Of a stretch of DNA of 64,000 bases, positions 10,045 to 25,847 are shown in pieces. The first letter of the stretch is position 1. Each line of letters opens with the position of its first letter. The notes below the pieces were generated by a model. It saw nothing but the letters and a program-made list of their open reading frames with translations. It was not told the origin of the DNA and ran no database searches. Location of the stretch: the NCBI GenBank assembly GCA_032207245.1, contig CM063500.1, positions 32,423,775 through 32,487,774 on the forward strand. Reading direction: 5' to 3'. Source of the stretch: Pardosa pseudoannulata (Eukaryota; Arthropoda; Arachnida; Araneae; Lycosidae). Made by a program: the position numbers and the translations under genes.

Positions 10045-13000
10045 TAATTATGTTAGCGTGTTTACTACTGCTTAATATAAAATCTATTTAAATTAGTAGT
10101 TTGGAGAAGGTAAATAGGTCTCTAAATCTATGGTATTTAAATGTCTTAATAATTTCCATATTTTTCCGCTTTGAAAATCATTTCACTTTGAATGATAAAC
10201 ATAAGTTAATAATATCTAAGAGTGTGTGGAAAAGTGACTCTGAAAGGAAATAAAATTTTGAATTAATGTGTCATTTATTATTCTCGGTTTATTATTGATG
10301 TAAATGGAGTTGTACAATGAAATATCTGCTATAAAAGCATTTAATGAATTAGTATTATTTCAGGGCTTTTTGTATGAAATTGAAAATAATTATGCATAGT
10401 ATTTATTATTAAGAGAGCCTTTATTTATTATTAAGAGAGAAAATTTATGTGAACCGAGAGATAGGTAACGAAGGAGTACTGGGCCTCCCCGTACTTCTAA
10501 TTAGATGGACGATTAAGGAAGATCTTATTCTTTTTACATTTATGCACTGTGCCGTAGTAAAATAAGGTAAAACGTCACAAGAATCATAGCTTAAAAAGCA
10601 GTCATGGGAGATCATAAGTGTTTTCATATCCCAAAATTCCGTGCTCCTTTAAAGATACTGAGTCTTTAGAAAAATTTTTATTGAGAAATAAATTGAAAAG
10701 TATTCAAAATAGAAAACTCAGATGAATAAGATTTTTAATTATTTTAGCGTGTTTACCACTGCTTAATATAAAATCTATTTAAGTTAGTAGTTTGGTGGAC
10801 ATAAGTAGGTCTCTAAATCTATGAAATTTAAATTTATTAATAATTTCCATACTTTTCCGCTTTGAAAATTATTTCACTTTGAATGATAAACATAAGTTAA
10901 TAATATCTAAGAGTGTTTGGAAAAATGAGTCTGAAAGGAAATAAAATTTTGAATTAATGTGTCATTTATTATACTTGGTTTATTATTGATGTAAATGGAA
11001 TTGTACAATGAAATATCTGCTATAAAAGAATTTAATGAATTAATATTATTTCAGGGCTTTTTGTATGAAATGGAAAATAATTATACATAGCATTGATTAT
11101 AAAGAGTGCATCTGAAAACTTATTTGAACCGAGAGAGATGTAAAGAAGGAGTAGTGGGTCTCCCCGTACTTCTAATTAGATAGACAATTAAGAAATATCT
11201 TAAGCTTTTTACATTTATGCACTGTGCCGTAGTAAAGTAAGGTAAAACGTTGCAAGAATCATAGCTTAAAAAGCGGTCACGGGAGATCATAAGTGTGTTC
11301 ATATTCCGAAATTCCGTGCTCCTCTAAAGATACTGAGTCTTTAGACGATTTTTTATTGAAAAATAAATTGAAAAGTATTCAAAATAAAAAACGCAGATAA
11401 ATAAGACTTTTAATTATTTTGGCGTGTTTACCACTGCTTAATATAAAATATATTTAAGTTAGTAGTTTGGTGGACATAAATAGGTCTCTAAATTTATGAT
11501 ATTTAAATGCCTTAATAATTTCCATATTTTTCCGCTTTGAAAATCATTTCACTTTGATAAACATAAGTTCATAATGTCTATGAGTATTTGGAAAAATTAA
11601 CGCTGAAAGGAAATAAAAGTTTGAATTAATTTGTCATTTATTATTTTCGGTTTATTATTGATGTAAATGAAATATCTGCTTTACAATGAAATATCTGCTT
11701 AATATGCTGTTATACAATAAAATATCTGCTTTAAAAGCATTTAATGAATTACGATTATTTCAGGGCTTTTTGTATGAAATTGAAACTAATTATGCATAGC
11801 ATTGAATATTAAGAGAGCCTGTGAAAACTTATTTGAACCGAGAGAGAGGTAAAGCAGGAGTAGTGGGTTTTCCGGTACTTCTAATTAGATAGACAATTAA
11901 GAAATATCTTAAGCTTTTTACATTTATGCACTGTGCCGTAGTGGAATAATGTAAAACGTCGCAAGAATCATAGCTTAAAAAGCGGTCACGGGAGATCATA
12001 AGTGTGTTCATATTCCGAAATTCCGTGCTCCTCTAAAGATACTGAGTCTTTAGACGATTTTTTATTGAAAAATAAATTGAAAAGTATTCAAAATAAAAAA
12101 CGCAGATGAATAAGATTTTTAATTATTTTGGAGTGTTTACCACTGTTTAATATAAAATCTATTTAAGTTAGTTGTTTGGTGGACATAAATAGGTCTCTAA
12201 ATCTATGATATTCAAATGTCATAATAATTTCCATATTTTTCCGCTTTGAAAATCATTTCACTTTGATAAACATAAGTTCATAATGTCTATGAGTATTTGG
12301 AAAAATTAACGCTAAAAGGAAATAAATTTTGAATTAATTTGTCATTTATTTGTCATTTATTATTTTTATGTAAATGGAGTCATACAATAAAATATCTGCT
12401 CTAAAAGCATTTAATGAATTAAGACTATTTCAGGGCTTTTTCTAAGAAATGGAAAATAATTATACATAGCACTGATTATAAAGAGAGCTTATGAAAACTT
12501 ATTTGAACCGAGAGAGTGGTAGTGAAGGAGAGGTGGACAGCTAGGTACATGTAATTAGATAGACGATTAGGAAAAATATTCAGATTTTTACATTTATGCA
12601 CTGTGCCGTAGTAAAGTAAGGTAAAACGTTGCAAGAATCATAGCTTAAAAAGCGGTCATGGGAGATCATAAGTATGTTCATATTCCGAAATTCCGTGCTC
12701 CTCTAAAGAGATTGAGTCTTTCGATGATTTTTTGTTGACAAATAAATTGAAAAGTATTCAAAATAAAAAACGCAGATGTATAAGATTTTTAATTATTTTG
12801 GCGTGTTTACCACTGCTTAATATAAAATCTATTTAAGTTAGTAGTTTAATGGTTATAAATAGGTCTCTAAATCTATGATATTTATATGTCTTAATAATTT
12901 CCATATTTGTCCGTTTTGAAAATCATTTCACTTTGAATGATACACATAAGTTAATAATGTCTAAGAGTGTTTGGAAAAATGACTCTGAAAGGAAATAAAA

Positions 13001-14640
13001 TTTTGAATTAATTTGTCATTTATTATTTTCGGTTTATTATTGATGTAAATGGAGTTATACAATGAAATATCTGCTATAAAAGCATTTAATGAATTAAGAT
13101 TATTTCAGGGCTTTTTGTATGAAATGGAAAATAATTATGTATAGCATTGATTATTAAGAGAGCTTGTGAAAATTTATTTGAACCGAGAGAGAGGTAAAGA
13201 AGGAGTAGTGGGCCTCCCCGTACTTCTAATTAAATAGACGATTAAGAAAGATCTTAAGCTCTTTACATTTATGCACTGTGCCGTAGTAAAATAAGGTAAA
13301 ACGTCGCAAGAATCATAGCTTAAAAAGCGGTCAGGGGAGATAATAAGTGTATTCATATTCCGAAATTCCGTGCTCCTCTAAAGATACTGAGTCTTTAGAA
13401 GATTTTTTATTGAAAAATAAATTGAAAAGTTTTCAAAATAAAAAACGCAGATGAATAAGATTTTTAATTATTTTGGAGTGTTTACCATTGCTTAATATAA
13501 AATATAATTAAGTTTGTAATTTGGTGGACATAAAATAGGTCTCTAAATCTATGATATTTAAATGACTTAATAAATTAAATATTTTTCCGCTTTGAAAATC
13601 ATTTCACTTTGAATCATAAACATAAGTTAATAATGTCTATGAGTGTTTGGAAAAATGACTCTAAAAGGAAATAAAATTTTGAATTAATGTGTCATTTATT
13701 ATTCTTGGTTTATTATTGATGTAAATGGAGTTGTACAATGAAATATCTGCTATAAAAGCATTTAATGAATTAATATTTTTTCAGGGCTTTTTGTCTGAAA
13801 TGGAAAATAAGTATACATAGCATTGATTATTAAGAGAGCCCGTGAAAACTTATTTGAACCGAGAGAGAGGTAAAGAATGAGTAGTGGGTCCCCCCGTACT
13901 TCTAATTAGATAGACGATTAAAAATATCTTAAGCTTTTTACAATTATTCACTGTGCCGTAGTAAAATAAGGTAAAACGTCGCAAGAATCATAGCTTAAAA
14001 AGCGGTCAGGGGAGATAATAAGTGTATTCATATTCCGAAATTCCGTGCTCCTCTAAAGATACTGAGTCTTTAGAAGATTTTTTATTGAAAAATAAATTGA
14101 AAAGTTTTCAAAATAAAAAACGCAGATGAATAAGATTTTTAATTATTTTGGAGTGTTTACCACTGTTTAATATAAAATCTATTTAAGTTAGTTGTTTGGT
14201 GGACATAAATAGGTCTCTAAATCTATGATATTCAAATGTCATAATAATTTCCATATTTTTCCGCTTTGAAAATCATTTCACTTTGATAAACATAAGTTCA
14301 TAATGTCTATGAGTATTTGGAAAAATTAACGCTGAAAGGAAATAAAAGTTTGAATTAATTTGTCATTTATTATTATATTATTGTCATTTATTATTTTTAT
14401 GTAAATGGAGTCATACAATGAAATATCTGCTCTAAAAGCATTTAATGAATCAAGATTATTTCAATGCTTTTTGTAAGGAATGAAAAATAATTATACATTG
14501 CATTGATTATAAAGAGAGCTTATGAAAACTTATTTGAACCGAGAGAGTGGTAGTGAAGGAGAGGTGGACAGTTAGGTACATTTAATTTGATAGAAGATTA
14601 GGAAAAATGCTAAGATTTTTACATTTATGGACTGTGCCTT
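10045..14640. repeat. Tandem array, about 680 bp x 7
   Basis: The anchor G(C/A)GTGTTTACCACTG recurs at about 10056, 10747, 11422, 12131, 12801, 13476 and 14151 (periods 691, 675, 709, 670, 675, 675). Units carry shared blocks such as GAATCATAGCTTAAAAAGCGG and CACTGTGCCGTAGT. A 60-residue minus-strand frame (MNTLMISRDRFLSYDS type) stays open in four units (10445-10627, 11120-11302, 11829-12011, 13174-13356). It is stopped or shifted in others, so it looks like a by-product of the repeat. The last unit grades into the duplication at 14640. Confidence 0.9.
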
Positions 14641-15790
14641 AATAAAATAAGATAAGACGCCACTAGAATCACAGCTCTAAAAGTGGTAATATAAAATCAT
14701 AACTGTTTTCATATGGAAAAATTGTATTTTATTAACAGCTTTCTGGGGCATTCGAAATTGCATACTTCTTTGGAATGCATAGTCTTTAGAAGATTTTTTA
14801 TTGAGAAATAAGTTGAAAAGTATTCTAAATAAAAATAGCAGATTAATAAACTTTTTAAATTATGTATTTTAGTTAGATATAACTTGGATATTCTACAGAG
14901 GCTGTTCACACATTTTTAGACTATGTATATTGTAGTCACAAAAATGATTACATAAAATATTCTTGTGTTTGGAATGTTCTATTTGACAGCCCTTCTTCTG
15001 AACTATTTTGCGACACAGTATTTTTCAGGATAATAATGCGTTTTCAAGGGTCAGAAGAGGTATTCTATTCCTTTCCTCCTAAACAGCTTTCAACAAAAGA
15101 GTCCTGTAAGGATTGTGGGACGACGTTTGGATAATGCAGATTTTAAAAGTCCTAAACCACAAAAAACCATAGGTGATACATAGGGAGATTTTGTAAGTAT
15201 ATTAGTGAAGGATATGGACTTGATACCGGTTTTTGTTTAATTTTAGGAAATTTACGCTGTATTTTGATGTGTGATTACTAGATTTAACTTGATGGAGTTT
15301 CACAGATTGATTGCACTGAGATTAAAACGATGGCATTTCTCTCAGAAATATTAGCGATAAAACATTTTCCTGATAGTGTTTGGAGTTAATCTTGATATTA
15401 TTTTTAACTCTATTTTTAGCGCGTCATTATTAGAAAAACCAGCAACAATCATGAATCACTTAGAAAAACTTTCTTTCTAGTCTTTGAACCATGTACTTAC
15501 ATTTTTTTCTCCTTTTATGACAATAAATGACTTTTTTTTTCTTTCAATTATATAAATACACAAATAATTCATCTATTGTGACAATGTTTTTCCATTTTTC
15601 TTTGGATAAATGTTTCTCATACAGAATTCTGCAGTGTGTCCTACGTTCAGCGATTTGGTTTAGAGTAAGAAGATGCACATTGCGTTCTTACATATCTGTT
15701 TGGAATTTTTGTCCCACTTGAGTCTCCAATTTGACATTTTTCCTATCTTTTTGACGATATTACTTATCTACGCTTTAGGTATTACAGGTA
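14640..15790. repeat. Segmental duplication, copy 1 (truncated)
   Basis: Matches 15795-17060 over most of its length, beginning around GGTAATATAAAATCATAACTG. It lacks a stretch present in copy 2 (about 16810-16970) and ends within the mariner-like element it carries (left terminus TACAGAGGCTGTTCACAC at 14894). It is joined head-to-tail with copy 2. Confidence 0.85.
14956..15245 (-). pseudogene. mariner-like transposase C-terminal relic, copy 1
   Basis: Minus-strand translation gives YVSPMVFCGLGLLKSALSKR, then a stop at the codon after GLFC, then after a shift ALLS, stop, KILCRKIVQKKGCQIEH. The block corresponds to the region of the last catalytic residue and the C terminus of an IS630/Tc1/mariner-family transposase (SPMDFCAFG..LSKRRPT..). 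The Trp in the SWK motif is TGA, the same change as in copy 2. Non-functional. Confidence 0.6.
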
Positions 15791-15794
15791 AGGT

Positions 15795-17060
15795 AAGAGG
15801 CCACAAGAATCATAGCTTGAAAAGTGGTAATATAAAATCATAACTGTTTTCATATGGAAAAATTGTATTTTATTAACAGCTTTCTGGGGCATTCGAAATT
15901 GCATTCTTCTTTAGAATGCATAGTCTTTAGAAGATTTGTTATTGATAATTAAGTTGAAAAGTATTCTAAATAAAAATAGCAGATTAATAAGCTTTTTAAA
16001 CTATATGTTTTGGTTAGATATAACTGGGTTAATCTACAGAGACTGTTCACACATTTTTAGACGATGTCTATTGTAGTCATAAAAATGATTACATAAAATT
16101 CTTGTGTTTGGAATGTTCTATTTGATAGCCCTTATTCTGAACTATTTTGCTACAGAGTAATTTTCAGGATAATAACGTGTTTTGAAGTGTCAGAAGTGGT
16201 ATTCTATCCCATTCCTCCTGAACAGCTTTAAAGAGTCCTGTAAGGCTTGTGGGACGACGTTTGGATAATGCAAATTCTTCAAGTCCGAAAGCACAAAAAA
16301 CCATAGGTGATACATCAGGATATTTAGTAGGTATATGTATGAGCTTGATACTGGTTTTTTGTTCCATTTCATTTAGGAAATTTACAGTGGATTTTGATGT
16401 CTGACTGCTAGCTTTAACTTAATGGAGTTCCACAGATTGATGGCACTGAGAGTAAAGCAATGCTATTTCATTCAGAGAAATTAGCGATAAAATATGTTTC
16501 TGATAGTATTTGGAGTTGATGTTATTTTCAACTTTATTTTTAGCCTGTCATTATTAGAAACACCAGCAACAATCATGAATCACTTAGAAAAACTTTCTTT
16601 CTACTTTTTTAACCATGTACTTACATTTTTTCTCCTGTTTTATGATAATAAATGACTCTTTTTGTTTCAATTATATAAATACATTAATAATTCATCTATT
16701 GTGACAATGTTTTTCCATTTTTCTTTGGATAAATGTTTCTCATACAGAATTCTGCAGCGTGACCTACGTTCAGCGATATGGTTTAGAGAAAGACGATGCA
16801 CCTTGCATTCTTTCGCTTTCCTATGATTTAAATCAATGTTTATCATATTGTTTACAGTTTACACAGAGCATTTTAAAGATTTTGCAAATGTCATTTAACT
16901 AGGGGGATATTCTTTTAACATTGAATAACGTACTTTTGCAATAGCCAACATGTTCGTTTACTTCTTAGACACCTGTTTGAATTTTTGTCCCACTTGAGTT
17001 TCCAAATTGAGGTTTTTTCCTATCTTTTTGACGATATTACTTATCTACGCTTTAGATATC
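15795..17060. repeat. Segmental duplication, copy 2
   Basis: Second copy of the 14640-15790 unit, with the 160-bp stretch around 16810-16970 that copy 1 lacks. It runs on into the right end of the mariner-like element at 17306. Confidence 0.85.
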
Positions 17061-17306
17061 ACAAAACCATGACTCTCCCATCGTTTTTGGATAACGTAAT
17101 AGGAATCTTCTCTTCGGCAAGAGCATAAATATAGCCTTCGAAACACTGCTTCGCCAAAAATGCCATTTTGAACAAAAATAAACCTCTCAAGCCGTAGACG
17201 ATACATTTAACTTTTAAAAACATTGTACAATTGGAGTTATTTATTTTGCAACAAAAGATTTAATACCCCTAACCGTAATCGTCTAAAAATGTGCGAACAG
17301 CGTCTG
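16037..17306 (-). mobile_element. mariner-like element, near full length, dead
   Basis: The left end after TA reads CAGAGACTGTTCACACATTT. The right end on the minus strand after TA reads CAGACGCTGTTCGCACATTT, and both continue TTAGACGAT. These are terminal inverted repeats of about 30 bp with TA on both sides. The length of 1270 bp is usual for mariner-type elements, and the transposase relic runs on the minus strand between them. Confidence 0.75.
16089..17166 (-). pseudogene. mariner/IS630-family transposase, disabled
   Basis: A possible start ATG at 17166 opens MAFLAKQCFEGYIYALAEEK, in place for an N-terminal DNA-binding segment, but frameshifts and stops follow. A 67-residue open piece at 16367-16164 includes IPTKYPDVSPMVFCAFGLEE and LSKRRPTSLTGLFKAVQEEW, the block carrying the last catalytic acid (here VF where the family usually has DF or DY). 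After an in-frame TGA, KLLCSKIVQNKGYQIEH follows, ending TAA at 16089. About 1078 bp from start to stop suits a transposase of 340-360 residues. It cannot be functional. Confidence 0.65.
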
Positions 17307-17534
17307 TATAGTTGTAAGTGTTTATGTCATCGACATAATTTTAACTATTTACTTTTAATTAAATAAATGCTAATTTGTATACTGACAGCTTGGTAAACGA
17401 TCGTTCTAATTATAAAAATGGACATTGAAATTTCTTCCATAACTGTATATATCTGTATAAGTAATTTTAAGCAAATGTTAAGGTGTATTAATCAGACGGG
17501 AGAAATTTAAATTTCCCTAAAAAGTGTTTTTGTG
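17061..17534. other. Right end of the mariner-like element, then AT-rich sequence
   Basis: Up to 17306 this is the right arm of the mariner-like element. Beyond it I see nothing until the next duplication. Confidence 0.5.
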
Positions 17535-18270
17535 TCATATTAAATTGTTATCATATTCATCCAATTCCATCTTTTATAATATTAAGTCAACAGGCTACGT
17601 GTTGTCCAATACTTTTTATTCGCGTTGCATTTATACTTTATCCATCAGATAGGGAATCTAATTCCCAAATTTTTACAATAACTTGACTAATAACAAGAGT
17701 AAAAGTTTAATCCCCCAAATTTCTATCCAATTGAACATTCAAGAAGTCCTAGAGCGAGTACAGCTCTTTATCTGAACATTCTTTTGGGTTTGGGGCCATT
17801 TTCCGTTTTTTCTCTCTGTGCATTTGCCAACTAAATTAGTTTATTTTTATCTGTACATCGCGAGTTCGTATAAGTAAAGTTTAATATGGTCTTTAAATTT
17901 TCATATTGAATTGTTATCATATTCGTCCAATTCCATCTTTTATAATATTAAGTCAACAGGCTACGTGTTATCCAGTACTTTTTATTCGCGTTGCATTTAT
18001 ATTTTATCCATCAGATAGGGAATCTAACTCCCACATTTTTACAATAACTTGACTAATAACAAGGGTAAAAGTTTAATCCCCCAAATTTCTATCCAATTGA
18101 ACATTCAAGATGTCCTAGAGCGAGTACAGGTCTTTATCCTAACATTCTTTTGGGTTTTTTGCCATTTTCCGTTTTTTCTCTCTGTGCATTTACGAACTAA
18201 TTTAGTTTCTTTTTATCTGTACATCGCGAGTTCGTATAAGTAAAGTTTAATACTGTCTTTAAATTTTCAG
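17535..18270. repeat. Tandem duplication, 366 bp x 2
   Basis: Units start TCATATTRAATTGTTATCAT at 17535 and 17901 and run to TTAATAYKGTCTTTAAATTT. They are about 95% alike by eye. A 64-residue frame in the second unit is interrupted in the first and is not a gene. Confidence 0.9.
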
Positions 18271-20620
18271 TGTGGACCTAATTTTGCAAGTATGAAAACA
18301 GCTTTTCTCACTGCCACATATTTAATGTTCTAAGAGTTTTAATATTATTTAGTTGTAATTTAATTATATTTCTCTGTTTTCTTAATTTATCATACAATAT
18401 TCAGTGAAATTGAAACTTTTTCTCACATTGTAATATTTAGACTGGTTATGAAGCTTATATGAAGCTTACAGCTCACAATTACCCAAAAATTGGATATTTA
18501 CTTATCATTAATAACATCTAATAACTAATTAGACTACTTGCTCTCCAGTACGTTTCAACCACACTTTTGAGGTAACTTAATGTAGCGCTTTCGTCTATTG
18601 TTTAGCAATCATATATTATTCGGTTGAACATAACAAACACAAGGTGATTTGATAATATTAACAGATAAATATCAGGAAGTCTAAAAATGGCATTTGCAAA
18701 GTAACTAAAATAGCCAGAAATACAATGAAAACTATTGGATCGAACATGTGACACTTTTATCACGTAATGAATGAACAGCTAACGTACGAAATGAATGTCT
18801 AAAAGATCTATTTATATAAATTTCAAGAATGAAATGATAAATCGAGCAGCACATTTAGGATTGATGTTGCATAATATTGCATTTCTTCTTTTCGAATTGT
18901 TAAATGCAACTAAGAATGTCTCTGAATATCATCGTTCTATAATGGAAATGATTATTACCCCATGCAAATAATAAGTCCAATTCATATTTTTTGCAATATT
19001 TTAAAAGCGAAATATTTTTTGTTAATACAAATATATATGCGTCATTGATGCACTTATAATTTCATATCTTTCTTTAAAAATTATTTATTATGTACACTTT
19101 AGGAAGCAAACTAAAAACTAGCTAGAATTATATAATTTCGTAAATCATAATCTTCGGTACGGGATAATCAAGAACACTTATAAATATTGTATATATAGAA
19201 ATTATTTTTATTATCATTTTCTCATTTACTGTTTCCAAATATTTTTCCAATCATAAATATTATTTTAAATTCTAAAAGCAATTCAATGAATCAAAATGGC
19301 TAATTTTTATGCAAATAAAATGCGCATTAGGTATTGTTAATGCAGATCTATTTGAAATACTTGAATGATACATGAAGAAATATTTGAATAATAATTAATA
19401 ATTAATCTTGAAAGTTTTACTATTTTTGCATAACTATACTAATCCAAATTTATTCACTTACTAGTTTGATTAACAGCGAGTAGAGGTAGTTTAGTCAAAT
19501 TCACTGTCCCCTCAAACTAAAACGTTTCCACAATGTTTTCACTCTCTAGCCTTTATCGAGGTATTTTTTACCGAGATAATTGATGAAAATCGAGTAATTA
19601 TTTTATCATACATAATCCGTTCTGGTATGGAATATTCTTATAATTAGTGTTCATTTTCGTTAATTATGTGTTATCAAAACAGTTCAACCTGTTTTTATAG
19701 GGCAATTTACGAACATAAGTCAGAATAAAAAAGATTCGTTTTCTCGTATAAGTTCATAAAGTATATAACATCAACCTGTAAAAACAAAACCGTTTATTTG
19801 TGTTTCTGTCCTTTTAAAAGATAAAAGTAAATATATTTCTTCAATTTATTACATTACGATGTATGCAAATATTTTAAAATTTCTATTATTTTCATTTATA
19901 TTCACCCACGGAAAAATTTTTCTAAATATAGATTTTAAGTGATTTGTATGCATGAAAGATTAAAATAATTATCGCTAAATTTCTTATAAGATATATTTAA
20001 AATAACAATGATTAAAATTTTAAATATATGCACTAAATAACCAAGAAAGTGTGGCAATTATGAGTAGAGGTCTCAATATAAAATTTAAATAAATAATACA
20101 TCATTTGAAATATATAATATCGTATAAATCTCATTAAATTTAGGTATTTGCCTATGATCAAATTTATAGTCGTTATTATTTTGTCAGTCAATGACTAAAT
20201 TTTATTTGCCTCGCGTTGTGTAGATTATTTAAGTTTTAAATTTAACCACAGGTCCTGAGAGACTACAGAGTTATTTTTAAAACAACTAATAAGCTAAATT
20301 AAGAGTTACTGAAATCAAATACTACACACTTAAAATAAACACACACAAGGTTGATAGTTAAAAAAAATGAACAAATTTATGATTATGCTTTTTACATGTC
20401 TATATACAAAAATTTGATTCAAACTTCATAAAGTTTGCTTTTTTCAAATTTTCTACTAGGTGCCACATTATTCAAAAGTTAACATTAATACGATACTAAC
20501 CATTTATATAAAAAAGAATAGAGATGACGTAATAACAAATTCAAATATTTATAATAATTTCCTTTGTCGATATGCAGTGATGTGCCAGGGCTGTACTCAG
20601 GGTGAGAGCTCTTGGTGAAA
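18271..20620. other. No recognisable feature
   Basis: About 2.3 kb of AT-rich sequence without supported genes, clear repeats or RNA genes. Confidence 0.45.
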
Positions 20621-20658
20621 GGATGTAGACATTGATGATTTCAGTCTCACCGCTGGTC

Positions 20659-23361
20659 TGGGGCCTCCTGAATAATTAAGGTGATTTTGAAAAGCGGAAT
20701 CACTGGAACATTTCTGGTCGTTACGAGATGTCATCCTCGTTAGTTTTTCGGTGTCTCTCTTGGTCCCAACTCTTCTTTTGATCCTCGAAAGCTGCTCTCC
20801 GACTCCAGAACTCTAACTCTCTTCTTAACTTTTCTTTTTTCATACTATTTTAATATCTGTTCTTTCTTACTTCTCTTTGTCCAGTCAGCATAGCCGTATA
20901 TTCCTATTGTTCTCCCTTTCCCGACTTTAAAACGCAAACACGGGAAAAACCTTACCCCTTCAAATTGCGCACTGTCCCTTAGGGACTCATAAATAACTCC
21001 ACAAAGGTACATTCTTATTTAGTGTCATGAACGGAGATATGATTGTAATGTAGGACTGGGATAAGAATCCCCGCCCGAGAAGCCCGCACAGGACGAAAAA
21101 ACCGTTGAATTAATTTTTATTGTGCCCTTCCCTTTACAAAATATGTGATGAGGTCAAATTTAGATCCCAATCGATTCACTTCTCGTTTCAATTTTAGCAA
21201 TTATATCAATTAATCAGTCATATTAATTTTATCAATTATATTAATTATCAATTATATAATTGATCTAAATCACCTCACCACAGGGCCTTCTGAATAATTT
21301 AAGGTTATTCTGAAAGGCGGATGCACTGGAACACTTCTGGTCTTTTCAAGATGTCGTCCTTGTTTGTTTTTCTCTTACTCTTGGAATCAACTCTTCCTTT
21401 GATCGTCGAACTCTGCTCTCCGACTCCAGAACTCTAAATGCACATTTTTTCGGAGTCTCTCTCGGAGAAAACTCTGCTCTCTGACTCCCGATCTCTAACT
21501 CTCTTCTTGAATTTTCTTTTTTTATACTATTTTAATATCTGTTCTTTCTTACTCCTCTTCGTCCAATCAGCATAGCCGTATATGCCATTTGGTCTTTCTT
21601 TTCCCGCATTTAAACCTCAAACATATGGGAAACCTTACCCATTCAATTGCGCACCGTCCCTTAGGGACTCATAAATAACTCCACAAAGGTACATTCTTAT
21701 TTAGTGTCATGAAAGGAGACATGATTCAAATCTGGGACTGGGATCAGAACCCCTTCCTAGACGCCCGCACACGACGTATCCATTCAATTAATTTTTATAG
21801 GTCCTCTCTCGTTTACAAAAGATAAGGTCAGATTTAGATCCCAAGCGTTTCACTTCTCATTTTATTTATATCAATTATATTAATTAATCAATCATATTAA
21901 TTACATCAATTATATTAATTAATCAATCATATTAATTAATCAATCATATTAATTAATCAATCATATTAATTATATCAATCATATTAATTATCAATTATAT
22001 TAATGATCTAAATCACCTCACCGCAGGGCCTTCTGAATATTTAAGGTGATTCTGAAAGGCGGATGCACTGGAACACTTCTGGTTGTAGTGAGATGTCATC
22101 CTTGTTAGTTTTTCGGTTTCTCTCTTAGACCGAACGCTTCCTTTGATCCCCGGTCTCTACTCTCCGACTCCAGAACTCTCACTACATATTTTTTCGGAGT
22201 CTCTCTCGGAACAAACTCTACTTTCTGACTCCCGATCTCTAACTCTCTTCTTAACTTTTCTTTTTTATACTATTTTTCATCTATTCGTCCAATCAGCATA
22301 GCCGTATATTCCTATTGGTCTCCCTTTCTCGCCTTTAAAACGCAAACACGTTGAAACCCTTACCCCTTCAAATTACGCACTGTCCATTAGGGACTCATAA
22401 ATAACTCCACAAAGGTACATTCTTATTCAGTGTCATGAACGGAGACATGATTATAATCTAGGACTAGGATAAGAATCCCCACCCGAGAAGCCCGCACAGG
22501 ACAAAAAAACCGTTGAATTAATTTTTATTGTTCCCTCCCCTTTACAAAAGATGTGATGAGGTCAGATTTAGATCCCAATCCATTCACTTCTCGTTTTAAT
22601 TTTAGCAATTATATCAATTAATCAGTCATATTAATTTTATCAATTATATTAATTATCAGTTATATAATTGATCTAAATCACCTCACCACAGGGCCTTCTG
22701 AATAACTTAAGGTTATTCTGAAAGGCGGATGCACTGGAACACTTCTGGTCTTTTCAAGATGTCGTCCTTGTTTGTTTTTCTCTTACTCTTGGAATCAACT
22801 CTTAATTTGATCGTCGAACTCTGCTCTCCGACTCCAGAACTCTAATTGCATATTTTTTCGGAGTCTCTCTCGGAGAAAACTCTGCTCTCTGACTCCCGAT
22901 CTCTAACTCTCTTCTTGAATTTTCTTTTTTTATACTATTTTAATATCTGTTCTTTCTTACATCTCTTCGTCCAATCAGCAGAGCCGTATATATTTTTTGA
23001 TCTTCCCTTTCCCGCCATTAAAACGCAAACACGGGAAAAACCTTACCCCTTTAAATTGCGCACTGTCCCTTAGGGACTCATAAATAACTCCACAAAGGTA
23101 CATTCTTATTTAGTGTCATGAACGGAGACATGATTCTAATCTGGGACTGGGATAAGAACCCCGCCTGAGATTACCGCACTTAACGAATCAATTCAATTAA
23201 TTTTTATAATTCCTCTGTCCTTTACAAAAGATGTGATGAGGTCAGATTTAGATTCCAAGTATTTCACTTCTCGTTTTTTTATATCAATTATATTAATTAA
23301 TTATTAATATTAATTATATTAATTATATTAATTATCAATTATATTAATGATCTAAATCAAT
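20659..23361. repeat. Tandem array, 4 units of 620-740 bp
   Basis: Unit heads (GGGCCTTCTGAATAA..AAGG) lie at about 20659, 21281, 22023 and 22689. Each unit has, in order: a short hairpin head, a C/T-rich block with CTCCGACTCCAGAACTCT, a GTCCAATCAGCATAGCCGTA block, TTAGGGACTCATAAATAACT, GGACTGGGATAAGAA, and a TTAATTAATCAATCATA-type minisatellite whose copy number varies. The minisatellite accounts for much of the length difference. Confidence 0.9.
22283..22345 (+). promoter_or_regulatory. CCAAT/ATTGG plus TTTAAAA promoter-like block (best copy)
   Basis: GTCCAATCAGC and CCTATTGGTCTCCC form two opposed CCAAT boxes about 25 bp apart, followed by GCCTTTAAAACGC as a TATA-like box. Similar blocks with one or both boxes altered lie at about 20880, 21570 and 22970 in the other units. 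Promoter function is inference only. Confidence 0.3.
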
Positions 23362-25710
<2,349 letters not shown>

Positions 25711-25847
25711 AAACAAAAAAGGGTGTAAGACCTTTAAAATTTAAAATACATTATGTAACGGACATGGTAGAAGAATGTAAGAAAAGAAATGTAAATATTG
25801 GTTAAAACTGGATATGCTTTTTAACAGCCGTATTTTATGCCACAACA

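Noticed and set aside
20990..21100. A GGGGATTCTTATCCC-type sequence on the minus strand of the 620-740-bp array, considered as a tRNA T arm
   Set aside because: No A box or anticodon arm is present at the right distance.
22846..23073. 75-residue frame
   Set aside because: It lies in the fourth unit of a tandem array; the other units do not conserve it.
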